From the NCBI GenBank assembly GCA_963678705.1, contig OY783204.1, forward strand, positions 4,716,334 through 4,780,333: DNA of 64,000 bases. The letters run 5' to 3'. How positions within the stretch are numbered: position 1 is the first letter of the stretch; every line of letters begins with the position of its first letter. The translations under genes were made by a program, and so were the position numbers. Positions 44,537-56,516 of the stretch are shown piece by piece. The notes under the pieces were generated by a model that was not told the origin of the DNA, searched no databases, and was given only the letters and a program-made list of their open reading frames with translations. Origin of the DNA: Panorpa germanica. Its lineage: Eukaryota; Arthropoda; Insecta; Mecoptera; Panorpidae.

Positions 44537-45409
44537 CTAGTAACTGTCCTCAGTTGCTATATTCATCCTTGCCCTTGATGTCATCTTGTCTGCAGATGTA
44601 GAAGTCCTGTCTGGCCCTTCATACTCTCCTGCTTCCTCCACGTCATAACGATCATTTCCTTTAACTTTCGTTATTCTGTATGGTCCTTTGGTTTTAGCTT
44701 TAACTTTAGCTCCTGTTGCTTTAGTAGGTAACAACCAAACAAACTTTGTAAAAGCATTTACTTTAACGAGAATATGTTTATACTTTTTGCTTGTTGTCTT
44801 ACACCTTCTACCGTAGCTAATTCTGTTTTCTTGCTGAACTTTTAGAATAATTCCTTTATCCTCTTCTCTCAGCTTCTTGCGTTTTTCTACAAACTCATTT
44901 TGTATTTCTTCTGCTTGTATCCTCTCCTTCGGCTTCGGAAAATGCTTAACGGCTTTGTCTTTATCCTTCGAGGAACGAACAGTGTCTTGATTGGTTTTCA
45001 TTTTAACCCCAATCTTCAATTCATTTTCTGTTATACACTTCCTTGTATAATTCTTTGCTTGTTGCGTCTTCTTCGGCTTCGGAAAATGCTTAGCTGCTTT
45101 TACCTTATCCTTAGAGGGACGAACATTGCCTTGTTTCCTCATCTTCGGCTTCGGAAAATGCTTGGCTGCTTTTACCTTATCCTTAGAGTGACGAACATTT
45201 CCTTGCTTCACTGCACAACCTAGGTCGTTCATTTCCTGGGCTGCCTGTATGACATCCTTTTCTAACCCTTCACCCAGCTGCTCTGTAACAACTAGTCGAT
45301 CTGCAGGTGGTAGTCTAAGCGATCTAGAAAATATAGGAGTATCATTTTTCAATATAATTGTCTTTTCACTTTCAGAGTTGCGTAACTCTTTACGATTGTC
45401 ATTGTCCAC
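44537..45409 (-). CDS. Shortened Gypsy pol ORF with internal repeats
   Basis: A 290-residue open frame. It begins at the reverse transcriptase N-terminus (PIFSRSLRLPPADRLVVTEQ), then jumps into three repeats of the unit VRxSKDKxKAxKHFPKPK (about residues 75-160), then to the middle of integrase (KYKHILVKVNAFTKFVWLLP, first-aspartate region with Asp replaced by Asn) and to the pol C-terminus (KGPYRITKVKGNDRYDVEEA). The palm, RNase H and most of integrase are missing. The frame is kept open in spite of the deletions, which is unusual; it may encode a short basic protein. Confidence 0.65.
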   Translation of the reverse strand: MDNDNRKELRNSESEKTIILKNDTPIFSRSLRLPPADRLVVTEQLGEGLEKDVIQAAQEMNDLGCAVKQGNVRHSKDKVKAAKHFPKPKMRKQGNVRPSKDKVKAAKHFPKPKKTQQAKNYTRKCITENELKIGVKMKTNQDTVRSSKDKDKAVKHFPKPKERIQAEEIQNEFVEKRKKLREEDKGIILKVQQENRISYGRRCKTTSKKYKHILVKVNAFTKFVWLLPTKATGAKVKAKTKGPYRITKVKGNDRYDVEEAGEYEGPDRTSTSADKMTSRARMNIATEDSY

Positions 45410-45458
45410 TGACTCGGGTATTTTATTAACAACAATTTATCGTTTATATGAGATAAGT

Positions 45459-46778
45459 CTAGTTCACTTTCTTTTGACCATAGTCTATTTTCATTGTCAT
45501 TAATTTTTTAACCTCACTTTCATCTACATCTTTATCGCTATAAAGTTTATGAAATTTAACACCTGTGTTATCAATAACTACTTTAGCTTTAGCTATAATG
45601 TCTAATCCTATCACCATGTTCATATGCATTGCATGAGATGGTAACACTTCAAAATAACCTACGTAAAGTTCTGAATCAATTTCAATGTCCAATTCAATTC
45701 TACCTAAAGAATTTACTCTAGAGTTTGACAAACCACGTATTGTTATTTCAGAGTTATTTAATTTAACATTCTTTAATGTTTTAAAATAATCTTCGCGCAC
45801 TGCTGATAAATCACTACCGGTATCTATTAAAGCATTTACATTACTCCTGTTATTAACACAAATTGATTTTATCATTTCTACTTTCATAACATTATGCTCC
45901 GCTTTAACAGTTTTTATTTTAGTATTACAGTTTCGGCTAACATGTCCATAATTACCACAATTAAAACATTTATAACCCTTGTCTTTATCAGGACACACTT
46001 TAGATGAGTGTGATAACGAACCACAATTAAAACATTTAATCTTCTCACCTGTTGTCTCAATTTTAGTTTTGGTACCTGGCCTAGATCTCCTATCATAATC
46101 CTGGGTATCCATTTTCATTTTTTCATATTGTTCCAGCTTACGTCTAAGTTGTCCAATATTCTCAGCTCCATAAAGTATTACTTTATTAACTGCACTGTCG
46201 CGAATGCCTGCTATGATATAGTCCATAATAGCTGCTTCTTCGACGTCTGCTTGTCTAGCTATATCTAAAATATCATACACATATTGACGAATACTTTCAC
46301 CAGCTTTCTTCACCCTTTGTTGAAGCATTTTGTGAACCTGTGCGCTATTTAAACTCGTATCGAATTCATCAATCAAATACGATTTAAATGTATCCCAATT
46401 TATTATCCTGGTTTCGAAATTAACAAATTGTTTTGCTGTGTCAGTCAACAATCTCCTGGCATACAAATATCTGTATTTTGCATCTATTTCTGCCTGGTCA
46501 CAGAAATCATCAAATTGTTTAATCCACAATCTGACATTTTTAAGTCCATCATATTTAGGTAAAGCCAATTCTAAATCTAAAAATGTATAATTAGTTTTAT
46601 TGACTGTTTCATTGTTTACAGACCTATTCTGTTCACCGACTCGGCTATTAAATGAGTTCATTCTTGACAATAATTCTGCACGATTCCCACGCTGACTAAG
46701 TCCAACAAAATTAAGTTCCTGTCGTAGCTCTGCCACTGACAAATTGTCTAATTCTTGTGTCATTGTTATAATTTTCAC
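45459..46778 (-). CDS. Gypsy gag-protease polyprotein, intact
   Basis: A 439-residue open frame. The N-terminus has a SAP-like helix pair (LSVAELRQELNFVGLSQRGN, residues ~12-40). Next are a capsid region (LPKYDGLKNVRLWIKQFDDF, ~74-95), two CCHC knuckles (CFNCGSLSHSSKVC and CFNCGNYGHVSRNC, ~248-285), and a retroviral-type protease with DTGSDLSAV (~318-326) and a ViGLDII-like flap region (~394). MKIITMTQELD gives two possible starts; the second ATG (MTQELDNL) is as likely. No stop or shift, so selection or recent insertion kept gag intact while pol was lost. Confidence 0.85.
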   Translation of the reverse strand: MKIITMTQELDNLSVAELRQELNFVGLSQRGNRAELLSRMNSFNSRVGEQNRSVNNETVNKTNYTFLDLELALPKYDGLKNVRLWIKQFDDFCDQAEIDAKYRYLYARRLLTDTAKQFVNFETRIINWDTFKSYLIDEFDTSLNSAQVHKMLQQRVKKAGESIRQYVYDILDIARQADVEEAAIMDYIIAGIRDSAVNKVILYGAENIGQLRRKLEQYEKMKMDTQDYDRRSRPGTKTKIETTGEKIKCFNCGSLSHSSKVCPDKDKGYKCFNCGNYGHVSRNCNTKIKTVKAEHNVMKVEMIKSICVNNRSNVNALIDTGSDLSAVREDYFKTLKNVKLNNSEITIRGLSNSRVNSLGRIELDIEIDSELYVGYFEVLPSHAMHMNMVIGLDIIAKAKVVIDNTGVKFHKLYSDKDVDESEVKKLMTMKIDYGQKKVN

Positions 46779-46861
46779 TGCTGTACAATTACTTTAATGA
46801 GCAAACTGTACACTAAGTTTTCCTCTTGATTCCACTGAAGAACAATTTCCGCAGAACAGTT

Positions 46862-47086
46862 GACCGTTCTGGTTCTAAGGTGAAAAATAATCTTAACTGA
46901 ATATTTTTGATTTCGCCCTTATCCCGTTGATCAATTAGTCTGGTTCTAAGGTTAAAAATAATCTTAACTGAATATTTTTGATTTCGCCCTTATCCCGGTT
47001 GATCAATTAGTCTGGTTCTAAGGTTAAAAATAATCTTAACTGAATATTTTTGATTTCGCCCTTATCCCGGTTGAGAGCCCCCAATT
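46862..47086 (-). repeat. 72-bp tandem repeats in the Gypsy leader
   Basis: GGTTCTAAGG recurs at 46,871, 46,942 and 47,014 (period 71-72 bp), with AATATTTTTGATTTCGCCCT inside each unit. On the minus strand the array begins right after the primer site (TTGGGGGCTCTCAACCGGGA next to the 5' LTR), and the unit includes part of that site (CCCGGTTGA), as in the BEL leader at 26.3 kb. Confidence 0.8.
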
Positions 47087-47995
47087 TGTAGACTTTTTTA
47101 ATTATCTACATTAGTAGTTTTTGAATCTATTACCATCCCGGTACAGACTCCGCTTTGCAAGTTAGAATATACAACCACCTGTTGAGATTCTATTATGCAG
47201 CCTAGAACTATTCAATCCACATGAGCCTCAATTTGTAGAGTAGACCCTCTAACCATCCAAATATAACCCGATTGAGATTCCAATTTGTAGGTTACTTTCT
47301 ACAACTATCCGTTGTGACGATCAATTTGCAATATAACATAACAACATAGTTTCTTTTATACGAGCAAACACATGATTTGGATATTGATAGTTCATTTAAT
47401 ATTTACACAAAATTATACAATTACATCTGAATGAAGCGAATTAATCGTAATTAAATTCACACGAAAATAACACTTGATTAAATTACAATACAGTTCTTTC
47501 AATGTTTTTGCATGTTACACCCGTAATACGCAGTACAATTGTCCATAGTTAACAACACAATATTCTTAATGAAAATACACCCTAGTACTAAACATTACAT
47601 TTGCTGTCTAACTCTAACATTTACGTAAATCACAATAACAATTATATTACACCTAGTAATAAATTTATCTATGATTTTAATTCACAAAATAGCAACCAAA
47701 TACAACTAGTATAATTCTATCGCCATTTTCTATTGAACACGACTACTGTGCGTATGAGCCAACGCCCGTAACAACGTGTGTCATCATGTGCCCGTAATAC
47801 TCGTCAGCAAACACTATAGCGAGTGTCTGTGTTTGAGGGTTTCGGGGTTTACATGTCACATCTGGTGTCGAGAGTACTTTTATAATATAACTAATATTAT
47901 CAAAGATCTTAACCTATATTACAGATTACTTATTTCTATTTCTTAAAACTAAATATAATTTTAACTTAAAATTACTCTTAAAAAATAACCCCACA
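47087..47995 (-). repeat. Gypsy 5' LTR (909 bp)
   Basis: Matches 43,599-44,520 except for the 13-bp indel and a few bases. It lies only 292 bp from an inverted solo LTR of the same family (48,288-49,247). Confidence 0.9.
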
Positions 47996-48283
47996 TATAT
48001 TTAGCATATGTATGATAATTAAAAGGATTTTCACTAACGTCATATTCAAAATGTTCTACTGCCGGTATTGTACGTACTTTACAAAAAAAATTATTTGCTA
48101 CTTGAATCATAGAAAATTACATTCTTGTTTAACAGAAAAATATATTTGTGGATTTGGGCACTGTTCAAAGGCATTTAAGTCGGTGAGATTATTACGAAGT
48201 CATATATCGCGCTATCATTCTTCTTCTGATAAAGTAAACTGTGACGCTTCTTTAAATGCAACACCAAGATGCAATAATATAAA

Positions 48284-49251
48284 TAAATGTGGGGTTATTT
48301 TTTAAGAGTAATTTTAAGTTAAAATTATATTTAGTTTTAAGAAATAGAAATAAGTAATCTGTAATTTAGGTTAAGATCTTTGATAATATTAGTTATATTA
48401 TAAAAGTACTCTCGACACCAGATGCGACATGTGAACCCCAGAACTCTTGACACAAGCGTTTAGTCGCTGTGGTGTATGCTTATGACTCATTACGGGAACA
48501 TGATGACACACGTTGTTACGGGCGTTGGCTGATTCATACGTACAGCAAGTCGTAGTCAGAATGGTTTAGTGTTCAATAGAAAATGGCGATAGAATTATAC
48601 TAGGGTGTATATGGTTGTTGTTTTGTGAATTAAAACCAGATAAATTTATTGCTAGGTGTAATATCTTTATTATTGTGATTAGCGTAAATGTTAGAGTTAG
48701 ACAGCAAATGTAATGTTTAGTACTAGGGTGTATTTTCATTGAAATCATTGTGCTGATAACTATGGACAATTGTAACTGCGTATTATGTATTAACACGCAA
48801 GACACTGTGAAGAGACGCTATAATCTAAGTACTGTATTTAATCAAGTGTATTTTGTTGTGAACTTAATTACGATTAATTCGCTTTATTCAGAAGTAAATG
48901 TATAATTTTGTGTAAATATTTTGTGTAAATATTAAATGAACTATCAATATCCAAACCATGTGTTTGCTCGTATAAAAGAAACTATGATGTTATGTTATAC
49001 TCCAAATTGATCGTCACAACGGGTAGTTGTAGAAAGTAACCTACAAATTGGAATCTCAACCGGGATATATTTGGATGGTTAGAGGGTCTACTCTACAAAT
49101 TGATGCTCATGTGGATTGAATAGTTCTAGGCTGCATAATAGAATCTCAACAGGTGGTTGTATATTTTAACATGCAAAGCGGAGTCTGTACCGGGATGGTA
49201 ATAGATTCAAAAACTACTAATGTAGACAATTTGTAGAAAAGTCTACATAAA
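48284..49251 (+). mobile_element. Solo LTR of the Gypsy family, plus strand
   Basis: 960-bp LTR (48,288-49,247) from TGTGGGGTTATTTTTTAAG to AAAAGTCTACA, flanked by TAAA on both sides (48,284-48,287 and 49,248-49,251). Same family as the 43.6-48.0 kb element but opposite orientation and visibly diverged. It splits the zinc-finger part of gene 1 without altering its frame otherwise. Confidence 0.9.
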
Positions 49252-51228
49252 TATATTTGCACTGTCACATGGTGCAAACAAAAATGTGACAGTTGGAAAA
49301 TGTTGAATAAGCATTTAAAATACCATATGAAAGATGTAACAAAAGTTGATTGTCCCTTTTTAAATTGTGTCAAATTTTATAACAAGATCAGCTCGTTTAC
49401 ATCACATGTAAGTGTGAGCCATAAAGCAAATGAAGAACCAATGAAACAGCCTGAAAATACGAACAATCATCCTATTTTAACAAACGATGATCCTGTACCA
49501 CCTGTTATTATTTCACGTTCCCAAGAAGTGTCTTTCGATCTTGATACGATACAACTGATTCATTTTTATTGAATTTGGCAATATTTTTTTAAAACCAGAA
49601 AGTAAATTTTGTATCCCTGCTTCAACGATTCAATTTATAGCTACTCAAATGATAAGTTTACATGAACAAAGCCAGAATGCTGTAAAAAATAATTTATTGT
49701 CTCACTTAGAAAACATTGGATATCACTATAAAATGCAAATGATATTGTGAATACATCTTTTGAATGCGATGTATTTTCAAATATTAAATCTATATTGGGT
49801 ACAAAATATAAACGTCAAGAATTTTTTGAAAATCATATGCCTTATGTAGAACCACTGGAGATAATATTAGAAGAAAAAGCTGGAAAACCAATATACTTTC
49901 ACTATATTCCTTTAAAGAAAATGTTGGAACTAATTTTCAAGAATAAATCCTTAGAAAATCATTTAAAATTGGAGACTGTGAATTCTGACCAACATGTCTT
50001 ACACGAATTCACCGATGGCTTAGTTTATAAACAAAACATTTTATTTCGTGAAAATAAAAAATCATTAAAATTGATTTTATATCAAGATAGTTTTGAAGTG
50101 GTTAATCCTTTGGGGTCAGCTAAAACTAAATATAAAATTCTTGCTATTTATTTAAATATTGCAAATCTTCCTAATCACATACGATCACATGTTAATTTCA
50201 TGCAACTTGTGACCCTGTGCAGAGAAAAATATTTTGATCATTCTAAAGTATATGGACGAATTGTTGAAGACTTAGAAGAAATTGAAACCAATGGAATTAA
50301 ATTACCTTCCAATGAAGTAATTAAAGGCGCAGTTGTATTTATTGCCGGCGATAACCTAGGGAGCCATGGCTTAGGAGGATTTTCTGAAAACTTTAGTAAG
50401 TCTCAATATTTTTGTAGATATTGTTTAGTTTGCAGGAATGAATTTTATGGTGATGAAGGACCCTTTAAGGCATATGACAAAAGAACCATCAAATCTTATG
50501 ACGAATCGAATAAAAAGATAAACCAGAAGAAAAACTTGTCTAATTTTAAAGGAGTTAAATTTAATTCAGTTTTTAATAATTTAAAATATTACCATGTGTG
50601 TCTTCCTGGATTATCACCTTGTCTTGGGCATGATATTTTAGAGGGAGTTCTTGTTTATGATGTTAAATTATTTCTAGATTAATTAAAAAGAAATGGTTTT
50701 CATACAAATTGTTAAATCACAGAATTGATACCTTTCAATATTCAATAGAAGATCGTAGATGTAAGCCTTGTACTATTAGCAAACATGCGACTAAAATTAC
50801 AGGAGGTGCATGGCAATTGTGGAACTTTTTAAGATTATTGCCACTACTTATTGACGACAAAGTTGAAGATATTAGCGATGATAATTGGAAAAGCATCATC
50901 ATTCTTACTGAGATAATTGAAATCGTATGTGCTCCCTCTTTACATATTTCGGGCATAAGCTATTTAAATGATCTAATTCGCGACTATATATCTTTAAGAT
51001 TATTATTTAAACAGCCACTTCGCCCTAGGCACCATTTCAGTCGAGTTTCAGATCTCTTAGCGAGTAGCTGTATTTTTACGCACTGAGGTTTTATTAAATT
51101 ATCTATTTTCGGAATAAATTTTTTAGTTTTGGTTGTTTTAGTTGTTATTCTTTCAGTTCTTTGATAAGTTTTAATTAATAGAGAGTGTATTAAATAAATT
51201 TGTGTGGTATTGGTTACAAATAAACATG

Positions 51229-52641
51229 TTCGGGCCTGAGGCCCAAGTGACCACCACAATGAACACTAATTCAGTGACGGACAGTGATGTAAATATAAAA
51301 AATCAAAGTGATAAACAAAAATCAATAAACTTGTACAATACAGAGTACAGCAACACTACGTACAAGGTCATGATAACAAAAAATATAAACAATGAAACAC
51401 ATAATTATTTTAGTTCTTTAAAATTAGGACAATTATTATGCAAAATAAGCGATAAAAAAGACATCATAGAAATAAAAAAGATTGGAAAAAATAAAATCAT
51501 TGTACAATGCGATACAGCGAGTCTTGCTAACAAAATAGTATTGGATGAATCCTTGAAAAAACAAAATTATGAAGCATATGTACCATATTTCTGGACATCC
51601 AAAATTGCTATAATAAAGGGCGTGGACTTAGAATATACTGATGAAGAAATTCTGTTGAATCTTGAATGTGCTCCTTATAGAATAAAAAAGGTGCAGAGAT
51701 TAAATAGAAAATCCTTTGAAGAAAATACTGTAAAATATGTTCCAAGTACTACAGTTTATATATTTTTTGATGGTCTGGATTTGCCTGCTTTCGTATTCCT
51801 TTGGAGGGTAAAAAAAGCATGTTTACCTTATATTCTACCATCTATTCAATGCTATAATTGTTTAAAGTACGGACATCCATCTAAACACTGTAGATTAAAA
51901 AATACAATTTGCACATACTGTGGAAGCAATGAGCATAAAGAGTCTGATTGTAAGAAGGAAGAATATATCTGTATTAATTGCAAAGGACCACATGAAGCTA
52001 CTAATGAAATCTGTCCTGAAAGAGAAAAACAGGTTAAAATTAAAGAAATAATGGCGGAACATAATTTAAGTTTTCAGGAAGCCAAAATAGAAATAGGTGA
52101 TAATGACAATAGAGACAGCCTATTTTCAGTCAGAACACAAAATAGATTTGAACTTTTTAATAATTACAAATATACTTTCCCTACAATCAACAATGACAAT
52201 AATTCACAAAATCACATACCACTATACAAGCCTAAACCTGTAACAAAAAGAAATAATAAATTAGAAGTAACGAAATCAAACAGTATTCCAGTTATCAAAC
52301 AAAATGAAAGAATTAATCCTGACAATAAAACACCAATTATAAAAAATTTATCCACTCCTACATACCAGAAGAAAAGAAGAATAGAGGCAAAAGAAAGAAT
52401 GAACGAAAATGATATTTGGGATAATATAGAAATTTTAAAACAAAACCTTAAATCAATAGAAGAAAAAGCGGAAATGATGAAACAAAATGACATGGTAAAC
52501 TTAAAGAAAGTCAATCAATTAGATAAAGGTAATTCTTATAATATTGATTCTACATCTACATACAGAAGAAAACAAAATATTACTGAAGATGGATATAACC
52601 TGAAAAGTCGTAGTCAAACAAGAATCAACAAAACAGATTAG
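51229..52641 (+). CDS. Jockey-like ORF1 (gag-like, three CCHC knuckles)
   Basis: Intact ORF1, about 470 residues from ATG 51,229 (MFGPEAQ; the frame extends upstream to 51,202). An RRM-like region (YKVMITKNINNETHNYFSSL ... IVQCDTASLANKIVL) precedes CYNCLKYGHPSKHC, CTYCGSNEHKESDC and CINCKGPHEATNEIC (residues ~205-265). A basic Asn/Lys-rich tail with a coiled-coil-prone stretch follows. The protein binds element RNA. It is open from end to end, so the insertion is not very old. A 160-bp AT-rich gap separates it from ORF2. Confidence 0.88.
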   Translation, partial: FGPEAQVTTTMNTNSVTDSDVNIKNQSDKQKSINLYNTEYSNTTYKVMITKNINNETHNYFSSLKLGQLLCKISDKKDIIEIKKIGKNKIIVQCDTASLANKIVLDESLKKQNYEAYVPYFWTSKIAIIKGVDLEYTDEEILLNLECAPYRIKKVQRLNRKSFEENTVKYVPSTTVYIFFDGLDLPAFVFLWRVKKACLPYILPSIQCYNCLKYGHPSKHCRLKNTICTYCGSNEHKESDCKKEEYICINCKGPHEATNEICPEREKQVKIKEIMAEHNLSFQEAKIEIGDNDNRDSLFSVRTQNRFELFNNYKYTFPTINNDNNSQNHIPLYKPKPVTKRNNKLEVTKSNSIPVIKQNERINPDNKTPIIKNLSTPTYQKKRRIEAKERMNENDIWDNIEILKQNLKSIEEKAEMMKQNDMVNLKKVNQLDKGNSYNIDSTSTYRRKQNITEDGYNLKSRSQTRINKTD

Positions 52642-52801
52642 AATTATTTATTAATATCGGCAAATAATATATATATATTAATTATTTTTATAAAATTAGT
52701 AAAATCAACAGTTTTTATTTAAGTAAGTAAATAAATAAAACTTTAAAACATAACACATAAACTTTATAATAAAAACAAAATTTTAATTCATTTATTTAAT
52801 T

Positions 52802-55800
52802 ATGTATAACATTATTCAATGGAACTGCAGAGGAGTAAGGCTCATTAAGGAGGAGCTACAACACATGTTGCAGGAAAATAATATACACATATGTATATTA
52901 TCAGAAACCTTCCTGAAGAATAACTACAATTTTAACATCAAAGGATACTTTATTGAAAGAGAAGATAGAATCCAGCTAACAGATCATAACCCCCATGGAG
53001 GTGTAGCAATTTTAATACATAAATCCGTAAAATACAAAAGATTTATAATAAATAACCCATTTAACTCAGTAGAAATTGCAGCAATAACAATAAAACTTAA
53101 CAGAATTGAAGAAATATGTATATTATCCATTTATGCTAAAACCAAATCACAAAATTAATAACGTAAATTGGTCTTTCATAAAAAATCAAGTAAATGTGCC
53201 TATAATTTTTGCTGGAGACTTTAACTCAACACATCACGTGTGGGACCCTTTCACCCAAGTACAAAATTACGAAGGTAGGGAGCTGCTAGCATTTATTGAG
53301 AATGAAAATTTAGTAATAATAAATAATGATAATCCAACTAAAGTAAGAAACCCTAGGACAAGAGATAGTATCTTAGATTTAACAATAGTATCCCCTTCTA
53401 TCGTTAAATACATACACTCTTGGCGGATACTAACAGATAATGTGGAAAGTGATCATTACCCCATTATATATTGCTTTGGTGACAACAATGATGTTATGAA
53501 CAGGGAAAAAATCATGCGACGCAACTTTAAAAAAGCTGATTGGATAAAATACTCCAGCTATATAGACTTGAGATTAAATAATCTAAATACGTCCAGTGAA
53601 ACTAATGTGGAATCTCTTTACGCTAGCTTCACTGAGATAGTCAATGAGGCCGTAGAGCTATCTATACCAAGTACAGAAATATACAATCTGAGGCTTAATA
53701 AGATTAAACCAATATGGTGGGATACTGAATGTAACAAAGTGATCGCTAAAAGAAGACTAGCTTTAACTAACTTTAACAGACATTTTACTATTCACATTCC
53801 TTGCATTTAAGAAGCAACAAGCGCAAACCAAAAGGTATTTCAGAGCTAGGAAAAAAACGGAGTGGCGGAAATTCTGTGATAATCTAAATCCCAATACTAC
53901 CTCTAAAACTATTTGGGAAAATATAAGAAAAATTAACAACAAAAACTACAGCACCAAAAGATGTTGTGATAATGAAAATTGGTTGGATGATTTCATTAAA
54001 AACAAATTTCCTCAGAACAATGTTAATCTCTCTACTGACACTACAAACATTCCAAATAGTAACATTCCAATTTTGGACAATCCTATACTCATAAATGAAC
54101 TTCACTACTCTCTAAATCATAACAAAAATACAAGCACCGGTTTCGACAGATATAACTACAAAATGATACAATTATTACCTCCAATAGCTAAATCACTTCT
54201 AATACAAATCTTCAATAGTATATTTAACACTCAAACTATACCCGAGGATGGAAAAAACACATTATTGTACCAATATTAAAACCGAATAAAGATCCAAACT
54301 CAGCAGAATCATACAGGCCTATCACTCTACTTTCATGCATAGGGAAAACAATGGAATCCATTATCAAAAACAGATTACAGTGGTATCTGGAACACCATCA
54401 AAAATTGCCTGACCTTCAATTTGCCTACAGAAAAGGAAAAAGCACCCAACATAGCTTAAATATATTAAACTTGGACATACAGAAAGTATATAGTAACAAT
54501 CATTACATGGTCGCAGCTTTTCTAGACATCAAATCCGCGTATGATAATGTAAATCTTATAAATCTAAAAAACAAAATGACAGAGATTGGTATATCTACAA
54601 AAATTATAAAATGGATTTTAAATTATTACCAACTAAGAGAAGTTTTTATAAGACACAACAACAAATTATTAGGTCCTTACGTGAACTCTCAAGGAGTGCC
54701 GCAAGGCTCAATATTATCTCCTCTACTGTTCAATATATACACAAAAGATATCATCAAACTGGCGGATAATTCTACGCAAATCTTACTATATGCTGATGAT
54801 ATAGTTATCTACAGCAAGGACTATTCACTTAACATAGCGCAAAAAAGACTTCAAAAGAAAATCAAGATGCTAGAATCTACCTTAAGTGATTTAAATCTAG
54901 AGGTATCCACTAATAAAAGCAAACTAATAATTTTTACCAGACACAACTTAGATCGAAGTCCAAGAATTATTATGAAAAAGACTGTTACAAGTAACGTTAA
55001 ATTCCTGGGTGTTTGGTTTGATTCAAAAAGCACATGGTGTAAAGAAATCAACTCAATTATAGCAAAATGTCACAAAGGAATAAATGTAATGAGATGTCTA
55101 GCTGGAAGCAGCTGGGGAAGTCATCCTCTAACTCTACTCAGTATTTATAAAGCCATTGTCAGACCCCATTTTGACCACTCCAGTACATTAGTTTGTACCG
55201 CAAATAATACAAGACTTAAAAAATTAGACACACTACAAAACAAAGGACTAAGAATAATAATAGGTGCAATGGGTTCTACTCCTATACAGATTCTTAACCT
55301 GGAAACCAATATGCCACCTCTAAAAATTCGAAGACAGATATTAAGTGACAATTTCTTTATCAAAATAATCCAAAGTAAGTACCAAAATATCATATCTAGA
55401 ATAGAAGAACTTCAAAATGTATACTTTAAGCCATATTGGATAAACAAGAACCAACCTCTTCTTTTAATAAGCTACAATCATTACAAAAATATACCTATAG
55501 AAAGTTTTGAGATCATGCCCTACTTTAAATCTTCATATGAACTAAAAACTATTAAAATAGATACCGAAATTAAATATTTCAACAAGAAAGACAACAACAC
55601 TATTATATATCAACGATATATGAATTTTATATGCACTGAAAACATAAAATGGGACATATGGTATTCAGATGGTTCCGTAAATTGTAAATCAAAAAAAGGA
55701 GGTGCGGGCTTATATAACTCTACAACAAACAAGCAATATAAGTTTAAGTTAAATAATATGTCAAGTTCATTCAATGCTGAACACATAGCTATATTGAAGA

Positions 55801-56516
55801 CAATGAGGATAATTAAAAACACTAAAGAGTCTAACATATTAAAAGTAACAGATGCATATAGTGTATTAGCAGCTATAAATAATAACAACTTCAAAAACAA
55901 TAATAATAATAAAATTTGTAAAATAAAAGCAATATATTGTAAACTGAAAAAGAGTGGTGTGAACATAAAATTTTTATGGGTACCAGGTCATTCTAGAATT
56001 TTAGGCAATGAAACTGCAGATAAGTTAGCAAAAGAAGCATGTACTGACGGTAAATTAATAGATATAAAATCTTCCTTAAATGAAATGAAAATTATTATCA
56101 AGGAAAAGGCATATATAGACTGGCAAATAATATACGAAGAGGCAAGTCAAACCACAGGCAAAACATTCTACCTTTTCAACAATAAAATTAAAGATAACAT
56201 GTGGATCAATAAAAATGTATCTAGAAAATTCATTTATAAAATATGCCGACTAAGATCAGGTCATTGTAAAGTCCCATCACATCTAGCAAAAATAAAAATA
56301 ATACAATCTTCTAATTGCATCTGTGGAGAGGAAGGTACTATAGACCACATGGTACTAGGATGTAAATTAAAAAAACTGGAAGTCGACCACTTATGGAGTA
56401 ATTTATGTAAACATACCATGATGCCAGTAAACGTATTAAATCTAATATATGATATAAATAGTGCCACTACAAAATGTGTGATTGAGTTTATAATTGATAA
56501 TAAAATTGACATATAA
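52802..56516 (+). pseudogene. Jockey-like ORF2 (endonuclease, RT, RNase H), three frameshifts
   Basis: About 1,235 codons with all domains. Endonuclease: IIQWNCRGVR, CILSETFLKN, GGVAILIHK, then in the next frame FAGDFNSTHHVWDP and SDHYPIIYC (to ~53,470). Reverse transcriptase: NHNKNTSTGFDRYNYK, YRPITLLSCIGKTMES, AAFLDIKSAYDNVN, QGVPQGSILSPLLFN, active site LLYADDIVIYSKD (~54,785-54,820). RNase H: IWYSDGSVN, FNAEHIAIL, KVTDAYSVLAAI, WVPGHSRILGNETADKLA. A terminal CxxC...H...C knuckle (CICGEEGTIDHMVLGC) precedes the stop at 56,514. Shifts lie near 53,150, 53,800 and 54,250. The frame from 54,351 to the end is open for 721 residues with every catalytic residue I can check. Confidence 0.9.

Larger units (their letters stand above)
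43595..47999 (-). mobile_element. Gypsy-type LTR element, pol deleted
   Basis: Minus-strand element with LTRs at 47,087-47,995 (5') and 43,599-44,520 (3') and a 4-bp target duplication TATA (43,595-43,598 and 47,996-47,999). Order on the minus strand: 5' LTR, primer site, 72-bp repeats, intact gag-protease ORF, shortened pol ORF, purine tract AGGAGAGGCCGAGA, 3' LTR. The LTRs differ by a 13-bp insertion and a few substitutions. Gag is open while reverse transcriptase and RNase H are gone, as in elements that supply gag but borrow pol. The insertion lies just upstream of gene 1. Confidence 0.88.

Noticed and set aside
45914-46096. 60-residue minus-strand frame overlapping gag
   Set aside because: Out-of-frame shadow of the CCHC region.
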